From Cymbomonas tetramitiformis (Eukaryota > Chlorophyta > Pyramimonadophyceae > Pyramimonadales > Pyramimonadaceae), in the NCBI GenBank assembly GCA_001247695.2, contig LGRX02034662.1, forward strand, positions 62,001 to 126,000: DNA of 64,000 bases. Reading direction: 5' to 3'. A model generated the notes under the pieces. It saw only the letters and a list, made by a program, of their open reading frames with translations. It made no database searches and was not told the origin of the DNA. The position numbers and the translations under genes were made by a program. Positions 13,099 through 24,405 of this stretch are shown here, in pieces. Each line of letters starts with the position of its first letter. The first letter of the stretch is position 1.

Positions 13099-13648
13099 TT
13101 GCCAGTTAGTGGGTCCAGACGTCCAGCGATGTACCAACCTGCGGCCATTGCTCCGCGAGGGGCAGTTGGCCACTTACCCTTCGCCTGCAACATAGGCGCG
13201 GCGACATTCGAAGCCCCCCTGGACTTGGGCTTCTTGGCTGGAGGACGAGGAGGAGTCACGTAGCCTTCGTCCTCGCTCTCTCAGCCAAGGTCCAGGACTT
13301 TGCGATTCTTGAACCCGTCCCTTGGGCTCTCCATGCTCAGCGATGAAAGCGGCCGGGAGTGGCTTTGTCACAGGGACTCAGGCTTCTAGAGTCTGGATTG
13401 CCCCATTGCACGTCCGCCAGACCAAGGGACGGGTTCAAGAATCGCAAAGTCCTGGACCTTGGCTGAGAGAGCGAGGACGAAGGCTACGTGGCTCCTCCTC
13501 GTCCTCCAGCCAAGAAGCCTAAGTCCAGGGGGGCTTCGAATGTCGCCGCGCCTAAGTTGCAGGCGAAGGGTAAGTGGCCAACTGCCCCTCGCGGAGCAAT
13601 GGCCGCAGGTTGGTACATCGCTGGACGTCTGGACCCACTAACTGGCAA
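13099..13648. repeat. Near-perfect 227-bp inverted repeat with 96-bp spacer
   Basis: The arm at 13099-13325 is the reverse complement of 13422-13648; I count about three mismatches by eye. The spacer is 13326-13421. Read outward from the spacer, each arm carries the same coding-like segment: an acidic stretch (ESEDEGY, interrupted frame in the right arm), then PPRPPAKKPKSRG and GKWPTAPRGAMAAGWYIAGR. The right arm's frame runs on to about 13712. The segment looks like part of a proline- and lysine-rich nuclear or transposon protein duplicated in inverted orientation. Confidence 0.9.
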
Positions 13649-14850
13649 GGTTTTCACTGTTGGAAATATACTGCCTGCTAATACTGCACAGGCGCGTGAC
13701 GCGTTTGTGTGAAAAGGACGCTCGACAACGGAAGTTATCGCCCGGAGCGCACACGTTCAAATTAGACTGAAAAAGATGGGCGCGCTTTGTGCTGGAGTTT
13801 TGGGTAATGAGGAAGAGCTGCAACGAAGGGCATCCCCCGCTAATGGGTTGAGCTCAGGCACATGCGCAAAGCCTAGTCAATATTTCGGCCAGAGGGCCTT
13901 TATCCGCTTGACAAGAATTCGGAAAAGATTTCATCTTTCCGGTCGAGCAATTCCAGAAGTAAAAACCCCTTTATCAGCACTATTTTGTCAGGGGGGGCGT
14001 GCATCGCTGACACTCATGGCGGGAAGGTGCGGCGTGCGGGACGGACGGAAAACATTTTCATGATTGTCAATCAAGACTGCAAGGGGTTACTTAAGTTTAT
14101 TGTGGGGACAAAGTACCCCCAGCTTAGTTCCCAAGCCTGCCCTGAAGGAACCCTGAAAAAATGAGACCGAGAGCTCTTTGATTTGACGGAGAACTCAGGC
14201 TTGAGCGCTCAGTCAAAGACTTTCCTATTTTGTCTCTAGCTGGGGCCAAACACCCGAGGCACGGACAGCCCTCAGATGCAGACGAGAAATACACTTGGAG
14301 TGGGGGACCATTGGATCAACAGTGATGCCACCGACCCAAAGGAGGGCTGGCCATGAGGAGTCACAACTTGGCTAAGTTGAGGCCACGTAGCTGGGCCTAT
14401 CAAATGGAGCCCAGTCCTCTCCACCCATTGGGGGAAATGGAGAGGGAATCCCTTTCATGGATTCTGATGGATGGCTATTGGACAGCTACCATCTTAGAAC
14501 TCTTAGAGGTAGTTTTCCTGGAAGCTGTAGCTCACTTTCGGATGAGCTGCAATCATTCTGACCTTGTACCACTAGTGGAGACCCCAGAGTAAACATTTCA
14601 ACCTGACCAGTGTCTCACATTTGTTAACCCAAACGCCCGCAACCTGGTAGAAGGGAAGGGGGGGGGCGGGTACCCAAAACTTCAGGACCAGACAGCCCCC
14701 TAGGCTTAGGGGGGTGGTTCTGACCCCCCTGAGACCCCTTTGCCTGTCAAGTCTGACAGATCACCGCCTAAGGAACTAGAATGAACTCCGCTCTAGAGTA
14801 ACATTTCAATCGTAAAGAACTGCTTCTTCGCATGTGCGCTTGGTGTACCT
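13649..14850. other. Non-coding stretch downstream of the inverted repeat
   Basis: I find no protein-like frame here. Runs of G or C interrupt the sequence at 13990-14000, 14655-14670 and 14700-14730. The next exons of the minus-strand cyclic-nucleotide-binding gene, which must continue below 14904, should lie here or further left, but I could not recognise them. Confidence 0.4.
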
Positions 14851-14903
14851 TGCTCACCCTAGCAATAAAGGGTTTGGGCAGAGGCAGAAGGTGAGGGTGC
14901 TAC

Positions 14904-17900
14904 CTAGTATGGGGGAGTCGGGCCGGAGGTGCGGGGCGTCGCGGCTGCACAGAAGGACCACAGGGACGGCGCCCTCCACAAGGTTCTCCATGCTGTGGTG
15001 CAGGTAGGTGGTGGCATCGCGCATCGACAGCAGCGGCGGCCCCTCCTTGCTCGAGGGATCCGCCGCGGTCTTCGCAGGACCCGGGGACACCCCTCGAGCG
15101 GGCTGCGGCTGCGGCTGCGGCTGCTGAGGCTGCGACGAAACTCCCGCACTACTCGCCTCCTCCCCATCCGTCCACACCACTCGCTGCCGTGGGAGCCCCA
15201 TCCCGGTAGCCACGCTCGAGCCGACATGCATAGCAGGCGGTGTGAAGAGACGCTGCGGCAATGCGGGAGTCGTCGGGGAAGTCGCGCCGCCGCGTGTGAA
15301 ATGCGGCGAGCTGCTTGGGCGCTGCGCGGTCTGCTGTGTCACAAAGAGGCTGTCTGAGCAGGACACATTGCAGGCATCGGTGGACGGCGTAGCTGCGAAT
15401 CCCGGGCGATCATGCTGGGCTGGCGGGGTAGCTCCAGAGCGCTCCGCCTGGGGCTCCTGCACCTGGGGCGCGGCTACAGGGCGCTCAGACTGCGTCTCCT
15501 GTGACAGGCTCGCGCCTACAGGACAGTGCGTCTCCTGGAATAAGGGCACGACTATAGGGCGCTCGGAGTGCGCCTCGATCACCAGCGGCAATGGTGCAGG
15601 GTGTTCCAAGTGAGCCTCCTGCAGCAGTGGCTTCGGTGCAGCGTGCACCGGGGCGGCGGAGCCAGGTCTGGATGACACAGGTCTGGATGACACGGTCGCC
15701 GCCTCCTCCGTCGCATGCTTTGACCCACTACTGGGAGGGCGCGCGGCAGGCGTGGCTGTTGGTGGAGGTGAGCCATCTTGCTCGGGGCTTGTCGCGATAT
15801 CTGCCACTTGCTCCTGAGAGAGAGATGCAGCACACCGAGCTGGCAATCAGTGCCCCCATGCATCTCACCGAGATCCGATTCTCACAGTTGTGCGAGATTC
15901 ACAGGCGTATGATCAACACGATGCTCAGGCCTGGCCTGGCCATCCCTGCTCACTTCTTATAGGTTGGAGGGCACTGCGCAGTCGACGACACAGGCTGAGG
16001 GTTTTTGCCGTTTACACACATGCGGATCGATAGCGGAGGGTTCGAGGGGGAGGGGGCAACTCACATGCGCGTGAATTGGGAAGGGGGCGTTGCTATCCAG
16101 AGGGAGCCCATACAAGGAGTCACGCTGTGAGAGCAGCGCTATCGGAGGAGGCGGCGGAAGCGGAGGTGTGACCGGGGCTTCCTTTTCTTCAACCGCGCTT
16201 TTGGGTGTTTTTGTGAGGGAGGAGGCTGAGGCTGCTGAGGGCCGAGAGGTTGAGGGGATGGAAGCTAAGGCAGGCGAATTTGCGGAGGTGACAGCAAAAG
16301 CGGAGAGGAAGGTGGAGGCCGTGGCGGTGCCCGCGAAGGCCTTGCCCTCCGCCAGGGAGTTCTTCGCGGCCGTCAGTTCCAGGAGCATTCGGAGGTCGAT
16401 CTGGCGCTCCTCGTAGGCCTTCAGCACGGCCGCCACTTGGGCAGGGTTCCCCACTGCGCTTCTCCCCACCGCCACCCCTCATGCCCTCACCCCCATGCCG
16501 CCCCTGCAACCGCTCATGCCTCGCGCTGAGGAAGAACGGGAGACCCCCGAGGAGTATCCTCCCCGGCACACGGACCACAGGCGTCTTGCGGTGGGGTGAT
16601 GCGCGCAGCAGTGTAGGGTCCAGGCGCGGGCACGCGGACGCTACGTCCTGAGCCCTGGGGTTGACGGAACAAGGGGCGCGGAGGGCCGGTTACCACGAGA
16701 CACCGCGGCCGGCGGCTAGGAGAGCACAAACAGGTTGGCCATGGCGCGGCCCCGACCTGAAGGGTGCGGTGGAAAGAGAAGCGGCGAGCGCTGAGGGCGG
16801 AAGCTGGGGGGCTGAAGGTCAGGGAGGCACCGAGGGAGTTGCCCTGATTCTTCAAGGGGTGGTGCGTCTCCATATCTTCCTTGGCCTTTTCGGAGTAGTC
16901 CACGATCTTCTGAACCTTCTTTGACAGTGCCGGGATGTGCTTCTTTGGAATCTCGTCCTCCTGAGTCAGCCCAGGATCGCGCTCGCCTCCCATCCCCGGG
17001 CTAAGCCAAGTACACCAAATGCATCCCAGCATCGTCCAGAACCTCACAGTCCCGCTGACGTCCCAGCATCGTCCAAAACCTCTCAGTCTCTAAAATCCCA
17101 TCACCGTCCTGAGCCTGCCAATCTGCTGCCATCGTGTGGTCACCCGCACCCATCTCCTATCACGAGCGACCGCACTTTTCGCTGTGTACATGATACTTAC
17201 CATCGTCTTTAACTTTGCACTTGACTCCATGCTTATTGCGCAAAGATTAAAGAATCTGATTGGTGTGACAGGAACTGGCTGTTCTAATTACAGCATGTCT
17301 CATCACGAGCCTCAAGCCCACCTCGCAGCCAGAGTCCTGAGCCTGACACTCTGCGTATGGCCCTGTCATCGTCCTGAGCCCTGACACTCTGCGTATGGCC
17401 CTGTCATCGTCCTGAGCCTGACATCGTCCATACCCTCCACGCTCCTAATTCTGACGCTCCACACCCTCCATGCTCCTAATTCTGCCGCTCCATACCCTGC
17501 AGCTCCTAATTCTGCCCGCTCCATACCCTCCATACCCTCCATGTCTATTCTGCGCTCCATACCCTCCATGCTCCTAATTCTGCCACGCTCCTTTACCCTC
17601 CATACCCTCCATGCTCCTAATTCTGCCCCTTCATACCCTCCATGCTCCTAATTCTGCACGCTCCCGCATACCCTCCACCATGCTCCCTAATTCTGCCGCT
17701 CCACTTCTTCCCTCCATACCCCTAATGCCGCTCACCCTCCATGCCCTCCCATGCTCTAAATTCTGCCCCGCTCCATACCCTCCATGCCCTCCGTCTGCAC
17801 TGTGCTGCGCATGCTCCATCGCCATCCCAGCATTGTCCTGAACCTCGAACGCCAGAGTCTTGCGCTTTGCACAGGGGGATGGGTGTCCAGAGGGAGGCGG

Positions 17901-20900
17901 ACGTGGATACCACCAGTGACACGAAGCCGGGCACTTTCTTCTCCTGAGGCACCGCGTAAGGGTTATTCTTGAGGCTGTGGATACGATCCCGGTAGTACTG
18001 CGACCGGAACTTCGTCTCGTTCAGCAGGCAGCTCCGAATCCTAGAGCTCAGGTGCTTCTTCACGTCGCTCTTGTGCAGCCACAGGAATGACACTTTCGCT
18101 GTGACCGCCTGCCCCCTCCCCGTGCGATAAGCTCGCCGTGCGCCTCCCTCCACGCACCCAAGCGCGGGGCTGCGCCTCGCTAACTCCCTCAGAGGGAGTC
18201 AGTGTACTGCAGCGGAGGCGCAGGCCATGGCTGATGCTTCCCACGTCGGTCAAACTGGACCGAACCAAACTGAGGCGTCAGAAAGGCCGCTCAACCCTAG
18301 CATCTCTGAGGGGCTCTGAGGCGGTCGGAGGGGGTGGGGGAGCGCCGCATGGCTTCTGCAAGAAGGGCCAAATCGTGGGCCTTGCATCCTTTATCGGAGT
18401 AGAGCGAGGCGACGCGGTATGAATCGGAGGGAGAAACCAGATAGCAGCGCAAGACCAAAATCAACGGTCATAACGAACTCTGTGCTGCCGTGGTGTAAGA
18501 CCCAAGTCTACGCCGCAGGCCTCCACACCACCGCGGCGCAGGCCTCGACACCGCCTAGGGGGCGTACCCGAATCATCCATCCCCGTTTGGGCTCATCGAA
18601 AATGCCAACGTCCGCAAAGTGCATCCCCTTGGAGAGTGTCAGCACGGATGACGCGCGGTTGATGCTGCAGCAGCGCTCACCCGCACCGTCACACGTCTAT
18701 ACACCACCAAGACTCCAGGAAGCTGGTTTGCGTCGTCACAATCGTTGCGCCACGCGTTTCTTCACATGCTCACGCCGTGAATCCACGCAGGCTTGAATGT
18801 CGCCCTTCTGCCACTCCGTCATCGCGGCACTGACGCCATCACAGAGGCACGTGAGGAATTCAAAACGCCACCTGCCTGCGGTGGCCAGCAATGAGGTGGT
18901 AGAGAACGCACCGCTCCTGATTGAGCCTCTCGAGCTCTTCCTTCTCCGCCCGCGAGAGGATCTTCTCCACCTTGCCGAAGAGCTCCATCGAGTCCGGCCA
19001 CTTGTCATGCTCCATCGGCACCAATAGCTGGCATGCTCAACCCCGGTAATCCCATCACATCCCTATCAAGAGCAAGAACAGCTCTCACGAATCGCGGTGT
19101 GTCCCCAAACAGCCCGGATACCCCGGTGCAAAACACATCCGCCCCCGCAGTTGACGATTCCATATTTCCATCGTCCTTGTCAACTCAAGCTGATGCACGT
19201 CTAGCACTTCACATCGAGCCAGGTGAAGTTCCCAGCAACCCCATACCCCAACCACGAGCTCTACCAAAGCAGTTGATCGGCAAGCGAGTGTACAAAGCAC
19301 TGAACAGAGGCTCGAAGCAGGTTCTGTCCTCGGGCATCCCTCGAGCGCGTCACTACAGTGCGCCGAGAACCAGCACCTCCTCTTACACCGAATAGAGCAG
19401 ACCGATGGCGCTTCCTGCACTTCGAGTCTCTGCGTGGGGCCTTACCTCACATTCACCCGAAGCTATGAAGAAAAGGTGTTCGCAACTATCCAGGTGGTAA
19501 AGCTGCCCCAGACCCAACCATCTGGATGTCAACGAATCAACAGGATTCATGCTCTGGCATATTCCCCAACTGGATCCGGAAAGAAAGTCCTTTCGATGGA
19601 GCCCAGAAATTCTTGGGACGCCTTTAGAGCGCGCCTGGACAGAACTCAAACCACGGCGCACAACCCCAGCCTACCACAGGCACCTGCATGCGCAGGGTGG
19701 CTGGGGAACTCAATTTTGTATGTACACTCGATCTCACTGCCAAAAGGCACACTGCAATAATAATAAACAATAAATGAGACAACCTTTGCAGGTTGTGTGG
19801 TTTTCACAAGAGGGGAGCGAGCCGAGCCCTCTAGGTACACTGCATACCCTTCCTTGAACACGTAGATTTTGTTTAGCCGGAGCTGTATAGCTAAGCTACG
19901 AAACAGACGTAGAGAATGTGTATTGCCTAATGTTCAGTTTGTGTAGAATGTCCATTGCAACAGCACAGCGATTGTGGGCTGGGCGATGCGGGAACTGCAG
20001 AAGAACAAAGCTGAGTTTGGGTCTGTTCGGGCTGCTGCACGTACACTTGTCAGGCTTCGGCTGCCATTGAACAGTTTGAGCCGACACTGTCACACGAGCT
20101 CAGGTCGGCCAGTTTGGAAACCCCTAACATTGCACTGGGCTCCCATTTCAATTCTCACCTTTTCCTTCTCCAGCTCGGAGTTCCTCACGAGGATGGAGAT
20201 GTCCTTGAGAAACTTCCGGCTTACGTCGCTCGCCTGTTGCAAGAATGCGATTGAGAACGACGGGATTGGCCCGAGCATAACGAGAAGCAAGTCCTCGGCG
20301 AAGTCGCTCGGAGCACGGAGCAAATCCACCTCAAGCGCGGCGCCAGGATTTGAGTGACGCGGCGCCAGGACTTGAGTGGCGTGGCGCCAAACTGGGTGCA
20401 GCGGTCCTAGGAGTGGACGGCAAGGACCCCAGGCAAGCACCTGAAAAGCGACCACGTGATTCTTGAAGAACATGTAATTGGAGTCCTCCAGGTCTTCGGA
20501 CTCCGCTTTAAAAATCTCAGCGAAGTGCAGATCGGAGATATATACCATCTCGCATGCCGTCTTCGTGACCACCCTGCACCATTCAAACCCCTGGCTCTGC
20601 TTTGTCATCACCCTCACTCACCCAGGCGCCCTCTAAGTCAAGCGAGAGGGTCCCAAGAGCAAAAACAAACCTCCAGGCTCGCCAACTGCACATCCTTCCG
20701 TGCAGATTCAGAGGAAGGCTGGCTGCAACTCACACCATACCTTACCATCTGATTCTCGCATATAGTAAAAAGGTATAAGTCTACATCGGGGGCCGACATG
20801 TCATTGCAATCTACATCGGGGGCAGAGATGCCATTTTAATCCCACATCGGGGGCAGGCATTTGATTTTAATCCACGCCGAGGCCGACACTTCATTTTGAT

Positions 20901-23900
20901 CTACAACGGGGGCAGACATCTCATTTTAATCCACATCGAGGCCGACATCTCATTTAATCTACATCGGGGCCGACATGTCATTTTAATCCACATCGGGGGC
21001 AGACATTTGATTTTAATCCCATCGGGGCCGACATTTGATTTTTAATCTACATCGGGGGCCGACATGTCATTTAATCCACATCGGGGGCAGACATCTCATT
21101 TTAATCCACATCGGGGGCCGACATTTGATTATAATCTACATCGGGGCAGACAGGCCTAAACGTTGCACATCGGGTGTAGACACGTCCTTTTAATCCACAT
21201 CGGGGGTTGACATTTCATAGCATGCGTAGATACACGCAGCGATATAATGTAAACGAAACATAATTACGCACATCCAACCGGTAGATATGTAACTCATATT
21301 ACGATGAACATATCTACCGGTTGGATTTGCAAAATATTGTTTTTTTGTGCGTCAAACGATGAAAGACTGTCTTGTTTGGCGAAATAAAACAGTTTTTCAC
21401 TACTGGACGTTTTCACTGGTGGGCATGAGCATGCAGCTAGGAGGGGGTTTAGGACCTGGGCTCTACGAGATGTACGGACCCCCACTCTTGACCGGCTGGC
21501 GGCAAGAGCCCCCGCTCATCGCTCTACCCCGAGCATAAAACCCCGGCTGCAATGCCTCCAGTTTGACACGAAGATGTTCCCTGAGCAGGGAGGGGCGGAG
21601 CTGCAGGACCTGACCCTTGCCACACACGGGGGCGAAGAGTCTCCTGCAACCTCTGATGCTGCAGTCAAGGGTGAAGCAAGAGGCCAACCCTGGTCGCCAC
21701 GTAGCAGTTTCGTCGTCGTGGTTGGAGTTCATGGGGGAGAAGATCCGCAGCATCGCGGCCGACCTTGTTCACTCCGAGGTGTTCGGCCTCCAGTTCCACA
21801 AATTTGAGGATCTCCGGAGGATCGCGGCGAACCGCGCAGCATGCGGTTCTTGGTCGAGGGATCTCTCGGGCGATGGCAGGGGGAGCGCGAGGGTAAGGGT
21901 GATGGGAAGGGCTCTGGCGGAAAAGGCACCGGACGTAGCTTACCTCCGCCCGAGATCTTGCCAGAAGCCAGAGCGCCAACTTCTGGCGGCAGACTGAGGG
22001 TTGAGACCAGACTCTTGACGAGCTCTGGAGATCCTGATTGGGTGCCTTGCGCGCAGCGGGCGCCGGCGGACATGTGCTCGCACGAGCGGGGCGCGCAGAT
22101 GCGGAGACCCAGCTCCGCTTCCTGGGAATGGAGGAAGAGCGGTGTCTGCGGGTCGGAGTGTGGACCAGGACCACACAATGCTCACCCTTTCTGGTGCCCA
22201 GGCCGGGTCAAGAAGTTGTGAAGAACGGCAAGGAAGAACGGCTATATGTTCTCATTCAGGGGTCTGTAACTGCAGCATCCATAAGGAGTTGCAGAGGTGC
22301 CTGCAATTTCACCTATGGGGGAGGCTTTCGGCTTGAATGACTCCCCGAGAATCTTGTTCCAGATAATGCAGGCGCTAGTGGAGTGCATCTGAGCTCCGCC
22401 GGCGCCTCAGGACCGGGCTTGTATGGAGATCGCAACAGGGAGGCCGGCAAGAACGCTGGCTGCTTGGGGTTGGAGTGCTCCAATCCAAATCCCCTAAAAT
22501 GAAAATCAATCAGAAAAAATATCAAAGAATCTTAAAAAAATCGATACTCCAACCACATTAAGACAGAAGAAGAAAAATAACCCGATTTTCCAATGCTCCA
22601 ACGCCCACCCCATGATTTGGACGGATTTGGACGTTTGGATGATGCGGACAGAAGACGGATTGATTTAGGGTTTAGGGGGATACAGAGTTGCAGGGATTTT
22701 AGGGTTTAGGGTTTATTCAAGGTGACCCCACAGCGCTCGCTGGAAAGCTCGTCCCGTTCTCCTTGTGGTGACTCTACTGGATGTTGACCAACAACAAAAG
22801 CTTGGGGGGGCACATGTCAAGCTTTCACGGCGGGCCCGGAAACACAGCTACGGCACGAGTAGTCTCTGCGGACCACCTTCAAGACAATAGCTACGGCACG
22901 AGTAGTCTCTGCGGACCACCTTCAAGACAAGAGCTGCGGCACGAGTAGTCTCTGCGGACCACCTTCAAGACAATAGCTGCAGCACGAGTAGTCTCTGCGG
23001 ACCACCTTCAAGACAAGAGCTGCGGCACAGTAGTCTCTGCGGACCACCTTCAAGACAATAGCTACGGCACGAGTAGTCTCTGCGGACCACCTTCAAGACA
23101 AGAGCTGCGGCACGAGTAGTCTCTGCGGACCACCTTCAAGACAATAGCTACGGCATGAGTAGTCTCTGCGAACCACCTTCAAGACAAGAGCTGGCACGAG
23201 TAGTCTCTGCGGACCACCTTCAAGACAATAGCTACAGCACGAGTAGTCTCTGCGGACCACCTTCAAGACAATAGCTACGGCACGAGTAGTCTCTGCGGAC
23301 CACCTTCAAGACAATAGCTATGGCATGAGTAGTCTCTGCAACCAAACCTCCAAGACAAGAGCTGCGGCACGAGTGGGAGAGTCTGGTAGAGGTTTGAAAT
23401 GCGATAGACAGGATGGACGAAAGGAGAGGGACCGCACGCATATGGCGATGCTCCATCGCATCGACCCGGTTTCATGGTGTACCCGGAATCGCATTTCTCC
23501 CGGCTATATATCACCTTTCCGGCGCCATCTCGAGCGCCATGCTACGACGAGATCTGTACAGCGATGCTTCATCAATGCATTCAAGTGCCATGCCATAACG
23601 GAATCGCTACAGCAACGCTACACCAAACCACGATTCCGGTGCCATGTTATGAGGGGAAGTGTATGTTGACAGTTTTTTAATCCCTTCCAGTGGCGTGTAT
23701 GACGAGGTTTGCACCGCGCCACTTCATCAAAGATTCCAGGCGCATGATATGGTGGGACTAGTGCGGCAACGTTGCATCCGACGGCTCCTGCGCTACGCTA
23801 TGCACCATGGCGAGAGTCCTCCGGAGAGCCCTCCACCCGCGAGGGAGGGCGAGGGAGGGCGAGGGAGGGCGAAGGGGAGCGTACGAGGCTGTGCGTGTAC

Positions 23901-24405
23901 AAGCCATAAGCAGAGAAAGCTCTCCGAAGCAGTTTCCCCGTCCAATGGTAGCCAACTACACCCACGAACGGCGGACCCCACCCTCTTCAATCGGATGCCC
24001 CACCCCTTGTTCCTGCAGAGCTTCATGTGACCAAGCTAAATCAGTTCATCGGCAATAAATTCACAATTCCGTACTCAAGCCCATTTCTAGGTGGGAGTAA
24101 AAAAGATGGCGTTTGTGAAGCTACAGTAACGCCGGGCCGGACGATTGGACTTTGTGAGAAGCAGCGCAGAAAGGGCCCCTCCGACAATGTCCACATCTCT
24201 TTGGCACTGCTAAAAAAACAAACGAGTTCGGTGCGTCGTATCTGTCCCCTCAAAGAGAAAGGTCTGCGTGGCTCGGGCCCCAACGAGGGAGAGGGTTTGG
24301 TCCACACACCACTTGCCCAGGGTCCGTCGGATCGTTGGGGTCATCGTATTTGATTGCCTCAACGGTGCCCTGGAGAAGGATGTAGAAGCTATCGCCTTGA
24401 TCGCC
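14904..24405 (-). CDS. Cyclic-nucleotide-binding-domain protein, multi-exon, partial at both ends
   Basis: Minus-strand exons: 24313-24405, 23885-23955, 20441-20573, 20159-20329, 19784-19882, 19446-19502, 18872-19027, 17914-18108, 16757-16960, about 16065-16466, 14904-15813. Junctions are GT-AG and mostly phase 0. The first three exons rebuild a cNMP-binding domain: GDQGDSFYILLQGTV, then GRGNCFGELSLLMACTRTA, then SVVTKTACEMVYISDLHF. The phosphate-binding cassette keeps its Gly-Glu and the Arg that contacts the cyclic phosphate. A linker exon follows. A second, degenerate cNMP-like region (VFKEG, LFFIASGECELLVP, AKVSFLWLHKSD) lacks the FGE/PRAA cassette and carries a charged helix in its place. 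The tail holds a Lys-rich helix and a Pro/Ser-rich region; exon 14904-15813 has a loose repeat of about 16 residues with QE and ERP motifs. The acceptor near 16466 is uncertain. The ligand is presumably cAMP or cGMP; the pathway is unknown. Confidence 0.7.
17390..17800. repeat. Minisatellite of about 28 bp in an intron of the cNMP gene
   Basis: Irregular copies built from CCATACCCTCCATGCTCC and TAATTCTGCC. It lies between the exons at 17914-18108 and 16757-16960 of the minus-strand gene and is best read as intron sequence. Open frames across it are composition artefacts. Confidence 0.85.
20775..21222. repeat. Minisatellite of about 37 bp (ACATCGGGGGC type)
   Basis: About twelve imperfect copies of a unit containing ATCTACATCGGGGGC, GACAT and CATTTTAATC. 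It lies in the 3.3-kb intron of the minus-strand cNMP gene, just beside the 19-bp inverted repeat at 21272-21326. Confidence 0.92.
21272..21326. repeat. Perfect 19-bp inverted repeat, 17-base loop
   Basis: The arm at 21272-21290 (ATCCAACCGGTAGATATGT) is the exact reverse complement of 21308-21326. It could form a hairpin, and it sits about 50 bp beyond the end of the 37-bp tandem array. Whether it marks an element end or is only structural cannot be told from this copy alone. Confidence 0.9.
21660..22390 (+). CDS. Plus-strand cNMP-binding-like gene fragment nested in an intron
   Basis: Three plus-strand segments look coding. At about 21660-21835 a GC3-rich frame gives an amphipathic helical segment (SSSWLEFMGEKIRSIAAD, then LQFHKFEDLRRIAAN). 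At 22202-22265, after a CCCAG acceptor, the frame gives NGKEERLYVLIQGSV, a good match to the beta-strand core of a cNMP-binding domain, and ends at a GT donor. At about 22312-22388 a frame gives MGEAFGLNDSPRILFQIM up to a stop. The segments do not all join in phase, so this may be a decayed copy. It lies opposite in strand to, and inside the largest intron of, the cNMP gene. The minus strand at 21990-22130 is also open with a pyrimidine-rich acceptor, so the middle part is ambiguous. Confidence 0.35.
22660..22715. repeat. Short TTTAGGG-like tract
   Basis: Several copies of TTTAGGG or near variants lie within about 50 bases (TTTAGGGTTTAGGGGG, then TTTTAGGGTTTAGGGTTT). This is the plant and green-algal telomere unit. 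A shorter trace is at 6232-6256. The tract is interstitial and too short to be a telomere. Confidence 0.7.
22840..23375. repeat. Minisatellite of about 42 bp, two alternating unit types
   Basis: About twelve copies of a unit containing GGCACGAGTAGTCTCTGCGG and ACCACCTTCAAGACAA. For much of the array the start of the unit alternates between AATAGCTACGG and AAGAGCTGCGG, so the true repeat is often a dimer of about 84 bp. It sits in the 3.3-kb intron of the cNMP gene. Confidence 0.92.
23835..23875. repeat. Short GAGGGAGGGC tandem
   Basis: Three to four copies of a GGGCGAGGGA unit of about 11 bp, immediately downstream on the minus strand of the donor site at 23884. It is intronic low-complexity sequence. 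Confidence 0.75.

Noticed and set aside
22840..23375. CRISPR-like regular array
   Set aside because: Units follow each other directly with no unique spacers; the genome is eukaryotic. The same applies to the other tandem arrays.
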